A stretch of 64,000 nt of DNA from Nocardioides sp. LHD-245. GTDB lineage: Bacteria > Actinomycetota > Actinomycetes > Propionibacteriales > Nocardioidaceae. Below the pieces are notes generated by a model. That model saw nothing but the letters and a program-made list of their open reading frames with translations, was not told the origin of the DNA and ran no database searches. The stretch lies in NCBI RefSeq assembly GCF_030929495.1, contig NZ_JAVFWN010000004.1, forward strand, positions 248,001 to 312,000, in the 5' to 3' direction. Each line of letters begins with the position of its first letter. Position 1 is the stretch's first letter. Below are positions 57,401 through 64,000 of this stretch, one piece after another. The position numbers were made by a program, and so were the translations under genes.

Positions 57401-60400
57401 ATCCAGATCCTCGATCCGGATCCGGTGGTCGCGGTGACCAAGGCGGTCACCCCGACGGCTCAGGTGCACGTGCCCCCGGTGGGCACCCCCGCCGGGAGCT
57501 ACCCGACGGCCACCTGGGTGCTCAAGGGCAACAACGGATCGACCGCGCGCGCGTCGTACGTCCGGCTGACGGACCCCGCGACCTGCACCGACACCACGGT
57601 GGCGGACTGCGAGAGCGACGCCGACGCCGCGGGTGCGCACGCCGACCCGTTCGACCTGGACGCCGACCACCTCGGCAGCGCCTCGCGGCCCAACCCGATG
57701 GAGCGCTTCGACATCACCGGCATCACCATCGCCGCGTCGAAGCCGGGTCAGATCGACCCGGCGGCCACGGTCGTGTGGCTGCTGCGCTACGACGAGGCCA
57801 CGCAGACCTACTCCTCGGAGCAGTCGACCATGGCCGCGGTCAACGCGGGCGTCAGCGACCCGGGGACCGTCGTCGGCGTCAGCGTGACCTTCCAGCACAC
57901 CGACCCGGCCACGTCGGGCGGCACGATCACCGGGGACAACGACCTGACGGTGAGCCTGGCGACCCGGCTGCGGCCCACGCTGCGGAGCACCGGTGCCGAC
58001 CAGGTGCTGCGGGCCGGGGACACCGTCGACGTCGTGAACCGCGTGTTCGCGCAGTCCTACGACCCCGTCGTGGGGCCCGGGGTCAAGACCGGTGACGTCG
58101 CGGACGCCACGCTGGTCCTGACCGGCGGTCTGGTCAACATCGCGCCGACCAAGACGATCACGCCGAGCCTGATCAACGAGCCCAAGCCCGACGTACCGGT
58201 CACGGTGACGCTCGGTGCCAACCAGGGCTCCGACCCGCGCAGCACGCTCTCCCCGCAGCGCGTGGTGATCGAGGACCAGGCTGACTCGCCCGACTTCTGG
58301 AACACCTTCCGGTTCACCGGGCTCGGAACGGTCCAGCTGCCCGTCGGCGCGGACCGCGTCCAGGTCGACCTCTACGACGGCCAGCAGTGGGTCGCCGGCA
58401 CGCCGACCGCGACGCCTCAGCTGCCCGCGGGGGTCGCGAACGCCGAGGTCCAGGGCATCCGGTTCACGTACACCCGCGCCGACGGTGGGCTGTTCTCGAC
58501 GACGGTGCCGGCACCGAACTGGAGCGCCGGCGCCGCCTTCACGGCTCAGCTGCGCGAGACCTACCGTGACAACGGCGACCCGGTCCTCTTCGACGGTGAG
58601 ATCGAGAACACCCAGACGTCGTGGACCACGCGTCCCGACGGCAACGACGCGCCGCGCACCGACGCGACGGCGACGATCGAGCTGTCGCCCGGCACCCGGG
58701 AGATCGCGGTCCGCAAGCTGACCAACGACGGGATCCGGCTGGCGTCGGTCGGTGAGCTGGTGCCCTTCGACCTGACGGTCGAGAACGCCGGCACGGGATA
58801 CCTCACGCTCACCGACCTGCGCGACGTGCTGCCGCCCGAGCTCCTCTACACCGGGGTGGAGCCGACCTACACGGCCGACCCCGCGGGGACGCTGTCGGAC
58901 CAGGTGACCGTGACGCCGGAGTCCGGCGGATCGGTCCTCCGGTTCACCTGGCCCGCGGACGGCGCCCAGATGCTCCCGGGCGAGGTCTTCCGGATCCGGC
59001 TGCAGCTCGAGCTGCTCCCCGGACTCGGCAGCGGCGAGAAGGCCACCAACACGATGACGGTGCGCACCGAGGAGACCCTCGCGTCCTGCCGCAACGTGGT
59101 GTCCAACGGCGGTCTCACCGGAGACTGGGGTCAGGATCCCCGCACCTGCGGCACGTCCGACTTCGTCGGCACCGTCGACGGTCCCAACCTCTACACGGTC
59201 AAGGGCGTCCGCGGGTCGCTCGACGGGGCGTTCGACCCGGCCAACCCGGCCGCCACGTGCAGCCCGACGCTGGCCGCGACCGGCGGGTCCTACTACCGCT
59301 CGCCCTGTGTGGCCAACAGTGAGGTCGACGGCACCGACGACTGGGTTCTGCACAGCGTCAACGCCGGCACGGTGACCATCGACGAGATGACGGTCTTCGA
59401 CCAGCTCCCGGTGCGCGGCGACCTCCAGCTGGTGTCGGGCAACGCCCGCGGCTCGGCGTACCGGCCGCAGCTCGTGGACGGCTCGCTCCAGGTCGACGCT
59501 CCGGCGGGGACCACCCAGCGGGTCGAGGTCACGACCAGCGCCGGCGTGTGCGCCGGGACCTGGACCGGCCTGCCGACCCAGCCGGTCTGCGAGCAGAACG
59601 GTGAGTCGTGGTCCGTCGCCGACGGTGACACCGACTGGTCCGAGGTGACCGGTATCCGCGTCCACCTCGACTTCCGGACGACGCCCCAGGGCTCGCTGCG
59701 GGCCGGCGAGGCCGTGGACGTCACCTTCTCCACCACGAACGTGATGGCCTCCGACGCCGACGTCAGCGGGGTTCCGCGCACGGTGCCGGGCGACGACCTG
59801 TTGGCGTGGAACCAGCACGGCATCAAGTTCAAGTACACCGACCGGAGCATGTTCCGGCAGATCGCCCCGAGCCGGGTCGGCGTGCACCTGCACACCGGCG
59901 CTGTCGAGATCCGCAAGGAGATCACCGGGCCCGCCGCGGCGTACGCGCCGGACCTGATCCGGGTCGCCGTGGCGTGCGAGGCCGGCGGCGTGCCGCTCGA
60001 CCTCGGCGCGGATGCGGTGATCGACCTGCGCCGGGCCGGCGACTGGCTCAAGGAGATCGCGGGGGTGCCGATCAGTGCGAACGGCAGCTCGTGCACCTTC
60101 ACCGAAGAGGGCTCGGCCGGGGCGTGGGGCGAGACCTCGCGGTCCGGCACCCCGGTGACGGTGGACGTCGAGGACCCGGATACGGTCGAGAGCGCGACGA
60201 TCACCAACGACTACCGGTTCACCGGTCTGTCGGTGACCAAGCGGGTGCAGACCACGGCGACCGGCACCACCTTCGGGCCGTTCACCTTCACGCTGCGCTG
60301 TGAGTCGATCACCGGCCGCGACGTCACCTTCGACGGCGCCGGCGCGACCGAGCTGGAGTTCACCCTCGAGGACGGCGAGACCTTCACCGCGCCGGCCGAC

Positions 60401-61411
60401 CGGATCCCGGTGGGGGCCTCCTGCGAGGTGACCGAGACCGACCGGTTCTTCGCCGACCAGATCGTCGTCACCGGCGACAACCTCGTCGACCACGGTGACG
60501 GCTCGGCGACGGTCACCCCTGGCACCGCCCCGGCGGAGGTCGAGATCACCAACGCCTACGACGCGGGCACCGTGACGCTGGAGAAGAAGGTCGACGGCGA
60601 CGGAGCGGCTCGCTACGGCACCGGCACCTTCTCCTTCCAGATGACCTGCACGTACCGCGGCCAGACGCCGTACCAGGACACGATCCGGCTCGCCGCCGGC
60701 GCGTCCCGCACGGTCGGACCGTTCGCGATCGGCACGTCCTGCGCGGTGAAGGAGACCGGCACCGGAGGCGCGACGTCGAGCGTGCTCGCGCCGGCCGACG
60801 GCGTCGTCGAGGTGCCGGCGCCGGACCAGCAGGCCGAGACCAGCCGGGTGTCGCTGACCGCGACCAACACCTTCCGGCTGACGTCGCTCGACGTGACCAA
60901 GGAGGTCGTCGGCGACGAGTCGGCCAAGGGTGCGAACGGCCCGTTCCGCGTGGCGCTGGCCTGCACCTGGCTGGTGGACGGTCAGCGGGCCGCCTTCGAC
61001 GTGCCCGGCGGCGCGGAGCGCGTGCTCGCCAAGGGCAACGGCTACCGGGCGTCCTACCAGGAGCTGCCGTCGAGTGCGGCCTGCACGCTGACGGAGACCA
61101 AGGACGGCGGTGCGGCGTCGACATCGATGACGGCGACGGTCGCGGGCCAGGTCACGAAGTCGCGCAAGACGTCGATCGCGGTCGACCTCACGCCGACCGG
61201 TGGGCCGGGTCAGGCCTCGGTGCGCGTCGTCAACAAGTTCGACGCCGTGGCCGCCGTGGCCGCCGGGGGTGACGAGCGCGGTGGCGCCGGACTGCCGAAC
61301 GCCGGTGCGCCGTACCGGCCCTGGCAGCTGGTCCTCGGTGGCCTGCTGGTGCTGGCCGGACTGCTGGGCGTGCTCCGCAGTCGGCGTCGCCCGGGACGTC
61401 ATCTAGGCTGA
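54455..61411 (+). CDS. giant secreted surface protein with DUF5979-type repeats and LPNAG sortase-like anchor
   Basis: 2,318 residues from GTG 54455; the ATG at 54488 is a possible later start. A signal peptide (to about residue 39, ending SSAAPE) precedes a very long array of beta-sandwich modules. Many have a DUF11-like look (LQIDKSVDNTTPGPGETFTY near 44). From about residue 1,817 come four DUF5979-like modules (EIRKEITGP, LSVTKRVQTT, VTLEKKVDGD, LDVTKEVVGD). The C-terminus is LPNAG (about 2,280-2,284), a membrane helix and a basic tail (RSRRRPGRH), the layout of a sortase substrate, though the canonical motif is LPXTG. It is likely an adhesin or stalk on the cell wall. No sortase gene is nearby. 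The isochorismate synthase starts six bases after its stop. Confidence 0.85.
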   Translation: MGQVRPLQSGNMRRWVVGGLAMLMTMLSALMVVPPSSAAPESLQIDKSVDNTTPGPGETFTYQIQVRCSEDDCLDTQIVDELPDELVGFPIQNVQFSPNPTTVPRTVTWQPGGGTNPPATVTAGTSLTVDLKQPTDGPVGVGLQAGTTYTISISLKVPDDYPPGRSGDIVNPARVSASNANTKTSSATINVEAPITTGVAVDKTWAPASQPFDPGAESTIGLAARNSSNVAVDRLVIQEPKNAANGAATLDPSNPFTITDFDGFGDVAPPAGCTTARVDAYVRSGGTWSWVQGADAPAGDPLALPAGVTNAQVGGIRVTCDGTIAPGQRIALDLDLTQRATDRDGGDLSLAEHRVDNVTTGSATLAGQPTARDDGQASYIVRPAIPSVEANKNISPDSITAGQDAPATVTGTNGGVPVTSLTVADLDFFTDEVTFGGFDGPLTWPAAATGATVTYHLLAGGTEPQAVSSGQVPAAASGKISGFEITWTGPIAADETGGAAFTIETTEDATGGAAEVTLTNKVDVAVEASNGLADSDSDTDTLRVVDPAITATLDKTVRPGSAVRPGQSVISSLKANVIAHGDGAVVHDIVVEDVVGTGTAEFWDAFDLVSIAPTQVPADTTLTVEVQGTDGTWHQLLVQGPLPEASVLRRDAAATSAALALLGLGRDDIQGIRFAFHNDTGFPSDVTLTPNLEFEARGTLRDGGAVTPGPDSPTPYVNSATVTADGESAGGNTLHDDDGDEGTGTVVTDDGGPGPGVDIDKTWVESSVDAQSGERATTHLDWNVTKGLSPVRISDGAADPATTPVAQTVYDAFDLVRIDRVDVSNTPYSTGWYLRYDTVTEVALYDGSSWVVVNAPNGSWREADGSFKGYELSGPERASTRGVRIVVEETAADTDRRETAQEAGNAFDPYAPAPDTGVGAGSTDRRFSLGWQVRDKARSDGAFVVADRDYNTPDEGIVDNDTELRGTPVGGGAPVTDTASDTIQILDPDPVVAVTKAVTPTAQVHVPPVGTPAGSYPTATWVLKGNNGSTARASYVRLTDPATCTDTTVADCESDADAAGAHADPFDLDADHLGSASRPNPMERFDITGITIAASKPGQIDPAATVVWLLRYDEATQTYSSEQSTMAAVNAGVSDPGTVVGVSVTFQHTDPATSGGTITGDNDLTVSLATRLRPTLRSTGADQVLRAGDTVDVVNRVFAQSYDPVVGPGVKTGDVADATLVLTGGLVNIAPTKTITPSLINEPKPDVPVTVTLGANQGSDPRSTLSPQRVVIEDQADSPDFWNTFRFTGLGTVQLPVGADRVQVDLYDGQQWVAGTPTATPQLPAGVANAEVQGIRFTYTRADGGLFSTTVPAPNWSAGAAFTAQLRETYRDNGDPVLFDGEIENTQTSWTTRPDGNDAPRTDATATIELSPGTREIAVRKLTNDGIRLASVGELVPFDLTVENAGTGYLTLTDLRDVLPPELLYTGVEPTYTADPAGTLSDQVTVTPESGGSVLRFTWPADGAQMLPGEVFRIRLQLELLPGLGSGEKATNTMTVRTEETLASCRNVVSNGGLTGDWGQDPRTCGTSDFVGTVDGPNLYTVKGVRGSLDGAFDPANPAATCSPTLAATGGSYYRSPCVANSEVDGTDDWVLHSVNAGTVTIDEMTVFDQLPVRGDLQLVSGNARGSAYRPQLVDGSLQVDAPAGTTQRVEVTTSAGVCAGTWTGLPTQPVCEQNGESWSVADGDTDWSEVTGIRVHLDFRTTPQGSLRAGEAVDVTFSTTNVMASDADVSGVPRTVPGDDLLAWNQHGIKFKYTDRSMFRQIAPSRVGVHLHTGAVEIRKEITGPAAAYAPDLIRVAVACEAGGVPLDLGADAVIDLRRAGDWLKEIAGVPISANGSSCTFTEEGSAGAWGETSRSGTPVTVDVEDPDTVESATITNDYRFTGLSVTKRVQTTATGTTFGPFTFTLRCESITGRDVTFDGAGATELEFTLEDGETFTAPADRIPVGASCEVTETDRFFADQIVVTGDNLVDHGDGSATVTPGTAPAEVEITNAYDAGTVTLEKKVDGDGAARYGTGTFSFQMTCTYRGQTPYQDTIRLAAGASRTVGPFAIGTSCAVKETGTGGATSSVLAPADGVVEVPAPDQQAETSRVSLTATNTFRLTSLDVTKEVVGDESAKGANGPFRVALACTWLVDGQRAAFDVPGGAERVLAKGNGYRASYQELPSSAACTLTETKDGGAASTSMTATVAGQVTKSRKTSIAVDLTPTGGPGQASVRVVNKFDAVAAVAAGGDERGGAGLPNAGAPYRPWQLVLGGLLVLAGLLGVLRSRRRPGRHLG
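61404..61409 (+). promoter_or_regulatory. candidate -10 box of the isochorismate synthase gene
   Basis: TAGGCT lies seven bases before the ATG and overlaps the end of the surface-protein gene. It suggests the synthase has its own leaderless transcript rather than depending on the adhesin operon. Confidence 0.5.
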
Positions 61412-61416
61412 GAGGC

Positions 61417-62577
61417 ATGGCGCGGGATCCGATCACCCCCGCGGCGCTCGCTGCTCGCCCGATGCTCTTCGCGTCGGGCGAGCAGGCGTACGTCGCCCGT
61501 GCGGTGCGCCGCACCCGGACGACGCCCGACGGGGCCGACCCGGCCTGGGCCGACGAGGTCGTCGCCGGCCTCGGCCCCGACGAGCGGGCGCTGTGCGCCC
61601 TGTCCTTCGCCGCCGGGGCGCCCGGCCTCGCCCATGTGGTGGTCGGCTCCGAGCACGCCCTGCAGCGACCCGATCGGGACGAGTCGGTGGAGCGGACCTA
61701 CGACGTCACCGAGTTCCCCACGCCCGACGAGTACGCCGTGATGGTGGCCACCGCGCTGGAGCGGATCGCCGGCGGCGACCTCCACAAGGTGGTGCTGGGC
61801 CGCTGCCTCGACGTCGTCAGCGACCCGCCGCTGGTGCCCGCGGAGATCATCGACCGGCTGCTGACGACGCGTCCGGGCCGCTATGTGTTCAGCGTCCCGC
61901 TGGTGCCCGGCGTCGATGGGGCGCCCGGTGCCGACGGCGTCGCGCCGGAGGACGGCCCGATCCTGGTCGGCGCCAGCCCGGAGCTGCTCGTGCGCCGCCA
62001 GGGTGCCGAGATCTCCTGCACGCCCCTCGCCGGGTCCGTGCCCCGCTCCGATGATGCCGACGAGGACGCGCGCCGGGCCGGCGAGCTGCAGCAGTCGGCC
62101 AAGGACCTCGCCGAGCACGCCTTCGTGGTCGAGGCGATCGTGCACGCGCTCAAGGACGTCTGCGTCGAGATCGAGTACCCCGCGACCCCGGAGCTGCTCT
62201 CGACCGACACGGTGTGGCACCTGGCCACCCCGATCCACGCCCGGCTCGCCGACCCGGTCGACGGGCCGAGCGCGCTGCGCCTGGCCCAGTTGCTGCACCC
62301 GACCCCGGCTGTGGGCGGCGTACCCACCGCGGCCGCCTACGCCGCCATCGCCGACCTCGAGGGCGACCTCCGCGACTGGTTCGCCGGGTGTGTCGGCTGG
62401 GTCGACCGGTACGGCGACGGCGAGTTCGCGGTCACCATCCGGGCGGCCGTGATGGACGGTCCCCGGCTGCGGCTGTTCGCGGGAGCCGGGATCGTGGCCG
62501 GCTCCGACCCGGCGTCCGAGGTCCGCGAGACCGGCGCCAAGCTCGCCACGATGGCGCGGGTCACCGGCCTTCCCTGA
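61417..62577 (+). CDS. isochorismate synthase (chorismate-binding family)
   Basis: 386 residues from ATG 61417. The chorismate-binding domain has LHKVVLGRCLD, LVGASPELLVRRQGAEISC, PLAGSVPRSDDADEDAR, then HPTPAVGGVPTAAAY and FAGAGIVAGSDPASE, all standard for MenF/EntC/DhbC enzymes. The reaction converts chorismate to isochorismate for menaquinone or siderophore synthesis. No other men or siderophore genes are in the window, so menF cannot be distinguished from dhbC; I give no symbol. Confidence 0.88.
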   Translation: MARDPITPAALAARPMLFASGEQAYVARAVRRTRTTPDGADPAWADEVVAGLGPDERALCALSFAAGAPGLAHVVVGSEHALQRPDRDESVERTYDVTEFPTPDEYAVMVATALERIAGGDLHKVVLGRCLDVVSDPPLVPAEIIDRLLTTRPGRYVFSVPLVPGVDGAPGADGVAPEDGPILVGASPELLVRRQGAEISCTPLAGSVPRSDDADEDARRAGELQQSAKDLAEHAFVVEAIVHALKDVCVEIEYPATPELLSTDTVWHLATPIHARLADPVDGPSALRLAQLLHPTPAVGGVPTAAAYAAIADLEGDLRDWFAGCVGWVDRYGDGEFAVTIRAAVMDGPRLRLFAGAGIVAGSDPASEVRETGAKLATMARVTGLP

Positions 62578-62621
62578 GCGCTGCTGATTGGACCCTGCAC
62601 GCCGCGCGTGCGAGGATTCCG

Positions 62622-62745
62622 CGCACCAGGGGGGAGTACTCCTTCGCTGCGGGCTCGTCATCACGAGCGGTCGAAGTCGCCCGCTCCGGTCCCGTAGGCT
62701 GCACAACGGCGCCCCAGGCGTCGGCAGCGGAAGAGACCTCGGGCG
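62622..62745 (+). ncRNA. yybP-ykoY-type manganese riboswitch
   Basis: The leader of the TerC gene matches the yybP-ykoY family. It has GGGGGAGTA (62630-62638), then the stem-loop CTCG-TCATCA-CGAG (62653-62666) whose loop resembles the conserved metal-binding loop, and a closing AAGAGACCT (62731-62739) complementary to the 5' strand. The gene that follows is TerC, the classical target of these Mn2+-sensing riboswitches. The boundaries are estimates from these landmarks. Confidence 0.75.
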
Positions 62746-62781
62746 ATCTGTCGACGCATCCGCCCCTGAAGGGACACCCCT

Positions 62782-63837
62782 ATGGACGTGACCACCCTGG
62801 AATGGACGATCACCATCGCGGTGACCGTCGGAGTCCTCCTCTTCGACGTGTTCGTGATCGCCCGCGATCCGCACGAGCCCTCGATGAAGGAGTGCGCGAT
62901 CGCGCTCTCCGTCTACGTCGGCGCCGCCGTCGCCTTCGGCGTCTTCATCCTCGTCCACCACGGTCACGACTACGGCATCCAGTTCTACACCGGCTGGCTG
63001 ACGGAGTACTCGCTGTCGATCGACAACCTCTTCGTCTTCATCATCTTGATGTCGGCGCTCAAGGTGCCCCGGAAGTACCAGCAGGAGGCGCTACTCGTCG
63101 GCATCGTCCTCGCGCTGGTGTTCCGCGGCATCTTCATCGCCCTCGGCTACGCGCTCATCGAGAACTTCAGCTGGATCTTCTACGCCTTCGGCGCCTTCCT
63201 GGTCTACACCGCCGTCAAGCTGGTGAAGTCCTACGGCGCCCACGAGGACGAGCACCCCGAGGACAACGCGATCGTGGCCTTCACCCGTCGCCGGATGCGC
63301 GTCGGCGACAGCTGGCACGGCCTCAAGCTCTGGTACCACGAGAACGGCGTCCGCTTCGTCTCGCCGATGCTCGTCGTGATCATCGCGCTCGGCGTCACCG
63401 ACATCCTCTTCGCCCTCGACTCCATCCCGGCGATCTTCGGCATCACCCAGGAGCCCTACCTGGTCTTCACCGCGAACGTCTTCGCGCTGATGGGCCTGCG
63501 CCAGCTGTACTTCCTGCTCGGCGGCCTCCTGCAGAAGCTCGTCTACCTCTCGCTCGGCCTGGCGTTCATCCTCGCCTTCATCGGCGTCAAGCTGGTCCTG
63601 CACGCCCTGCACGAGAACGAGCTGCCGTTCATCAACGGCGGCGAGCACGTCAAGGTCTGGGACATCCCGTCGCTGTTCAGCCTCGGCGTGATCATCGTGA
63701 CCCTGATCGTCACCGCGGGCGCCAGCCTCTGGAAGACCTCACGCGACAGCGGCGGCGACGATCACGTCCCGGACCACGCGACCGCGCCGCGCGAGCCGGC
63801 CGACGTCGACGACACCGCCGGCCCCGACTGGCGCTGA
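62782..63837 (+). CDS. TerC-family integral membrane protein (manganese exporter type)
   Basis: 351 residues from ATG 62782, with AAGGGA upstream. About eight membrane helices; the TerC signature is EYSLSIDNLFVFIILMS with its Asp/Asn pair, and the second half has ALDSIPAIFGI. Acidic residues inside helices fit metal handling. Several TerC proteins export Mn2+, some to supply exoenzymes, and are switched on by yybP-ykoY RNA, as expected from the leader. The C-terminal 30 residues are a hydrophilic tail. Confidence 0.9.
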   Translation: MDVTTLEWTITIAVTVGVLLFDVFVIARDPHEPSMKECAIALSVYVGAAVAFGVFILVHHGHDYGIQFYTGWLTEYSLSIDNLFVFIILMSALKVPRKYQQEALLVGIVLALVFRGIFIALGYALIENFSWIFYAFGAFLVYTAVKLVKSYGAHEDEHPEDNAIVAFTRRRMRVGDSWHGLKLWYHENGVRFVSPMLVVIIALGVTDILFALDSIPAIFGITQEPYLVFTANVFALMGLRQLYFLLGGLLQKLVYLSLGLAFILAFIGVKLVLHALHENELPFINGGEHVKVWDIPSLFSLGVIIVTLIVTAGASLWKTSRDSGGDDHVPDHATAPREPADVDDTAGPDWR

Positions 63838-63840
63838 CCT

Positions 63841-63864
63841 GCCGGACCGGCTGCCGGGTCCGGC
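63841..63864 (+). terminator. hairpin after the TerC gene
   Basis: GCCGGACC (63841-63848) pairs exactly with GGTCCGGC (63857-63864) around an eight-base loop, three bases after the stop codon. It probably terminates the TerC transcript before the FHA gene. Confidence 0.65.
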
Positions 63865-63871
63865 GGCCGGT

Positions 63872-63889
63872 CCGACACTAGGGTGTCGG
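63872..63889 (+). promoter_or_regulatory. palindrome over the -10 box of the FHA gene
   Basis: CCGACAC (63872-63878) and GTGTCGG (63883-63889) are perfect inverted arms separated by TAGG. The -10-like TAGGGT (63879-63884) lies at the centre, seven bases before the GTG start. A repressor site or a second terminator hairpin could both explain it. Confidence 0.45.
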
Positions 63890-63891
63890 TC

Positions 63892-64000
63892 GTGGATCGA
63901 CTCCAGGTGCAGTGGGCCGGCCGGACCCGGACCTTCGCCGGCCCGCGGGTCGTGGTCGGGCGCGAGCTCGACTGCGACGTCCCCGTCACCGACGCCCGGG
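63892..64000 (+). CDS. FHA-domain protein (5' part only)
   Basis: 36 codons are visible from GTG 63892, running off the window end. VVVGRELDCDVPVTDARV is the start of an FHA domain (the GR-x(n)-D-V strand), which binds phosphothreonine peptides. Full-length relatives may be fused to an ABC transporter or FtsK/SpoIIIE-type ATPase, but nothing beyond the FHA start can be seen. It is preceded by a leaderless-type TAGGGT box. Confidence 0.6.
   Translation, partial: MDRLQVQWAGRTRTFAGPRVVVGRELDCDVPVTDAR

Noticed and set aside
54332..61402. A 7-kb open frame antisense to the giant surface-protein gene
   Set aside because: It arises from strong G/C third-position bias; its translation is Arg/Gly/Asp/Val-rich low-complexity with no domain, while the sense strand has a signal peptide, repeats and an anchor.
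62588..62781. Short open frames in the TerC leader
   Set aside because: The region matches a yybP-ykoY riboswitch, and the translations look like no protein.

Overview
The window is a high-GC, gene-dense actinobacterial chromosome segment. Several features point to a Nocardioides-like member of the Propionibacteriales: strong G/C third-position bias, many GTG and TTG starts, an mce locus with two Mce-associated proteins, WS/DGAT acyltransferase, SigE-family sigma factor, DUF3000-RNase D-hemE gene order, ThrE and HrpA. The genus is inference from gene content. I saw no tRNA, rRNA, CRISPR array, prophage or insertion sequence.

Layout. 1-4579 is the 3' end of an mce operon (mceD partial, mceE lipoprotein, mceF, two Mce-associated membrane proteins). 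4605-7834 carries an XRE regulator, a CPPWC-motif (DUF6907-like) protein, a PucR regulator and, translationally coupled to it, what looks like a transport-dead remnant of a P1B-type metal ATPase. 7827-10424 holds a VapBC-type toxin-antitoxin pair and a divergent pair of mismatch DNA glycosylase and solitary beta-class DNA methyltransferase. A short repeat cluster follows. 10497-16594 has a wax ester synthase/DGAT, a DUF2510-VCBS protein, a GCS2-type carboxylate-amine ligase, ThrE and a small lipoprotein. 16669-20787 is a compact TetR-controlled module of Baeyer-Villiger-type monooxygenase, SDR and FUSC-type membrane protein. 20936-25985 has an ECF sigma factor with its membrane partner and the helicase HrpA. 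25989-27810 is a secreted RCC1-repeat protein flanked by inverted 32-bp-period repeats.

27944-34838 contains an unknown protein, an orphan solute-binding protein, RNase D, DUF3000, hemE, a NYN-LOTUS protein and a LysR regulator. 34995-41244 is a minus-strand run: DUF4349 lipoprotein, DUF58, MoxR ATPase, DUF4350, DUF4129 and a multi-pass membrane protein. 41638-51245 is the complete S10-spc ribosomal protein cluster (21 genes), ended by a strong hairpin and followed by secY-adk-map.

After map, where infA-rpmJ-rpsM usually follow in actinobacteria, there is a 2,318-residue secreted, repeat-built surface protein with a sortase-like C-terminus (LPNAG). Its Shine-Dalgarno sequence lies in a perfect hairpin. 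Then come a chorismate-binding isochorismate synthase, a yybP-ykoY-type (Mn2+) riboswitch with its TerC gene, and the start of an FHA-domain gene. At least eight genes have a TANNNT box only 6-7 nt before the start codon, which suggests leaderless transcripts are common here.
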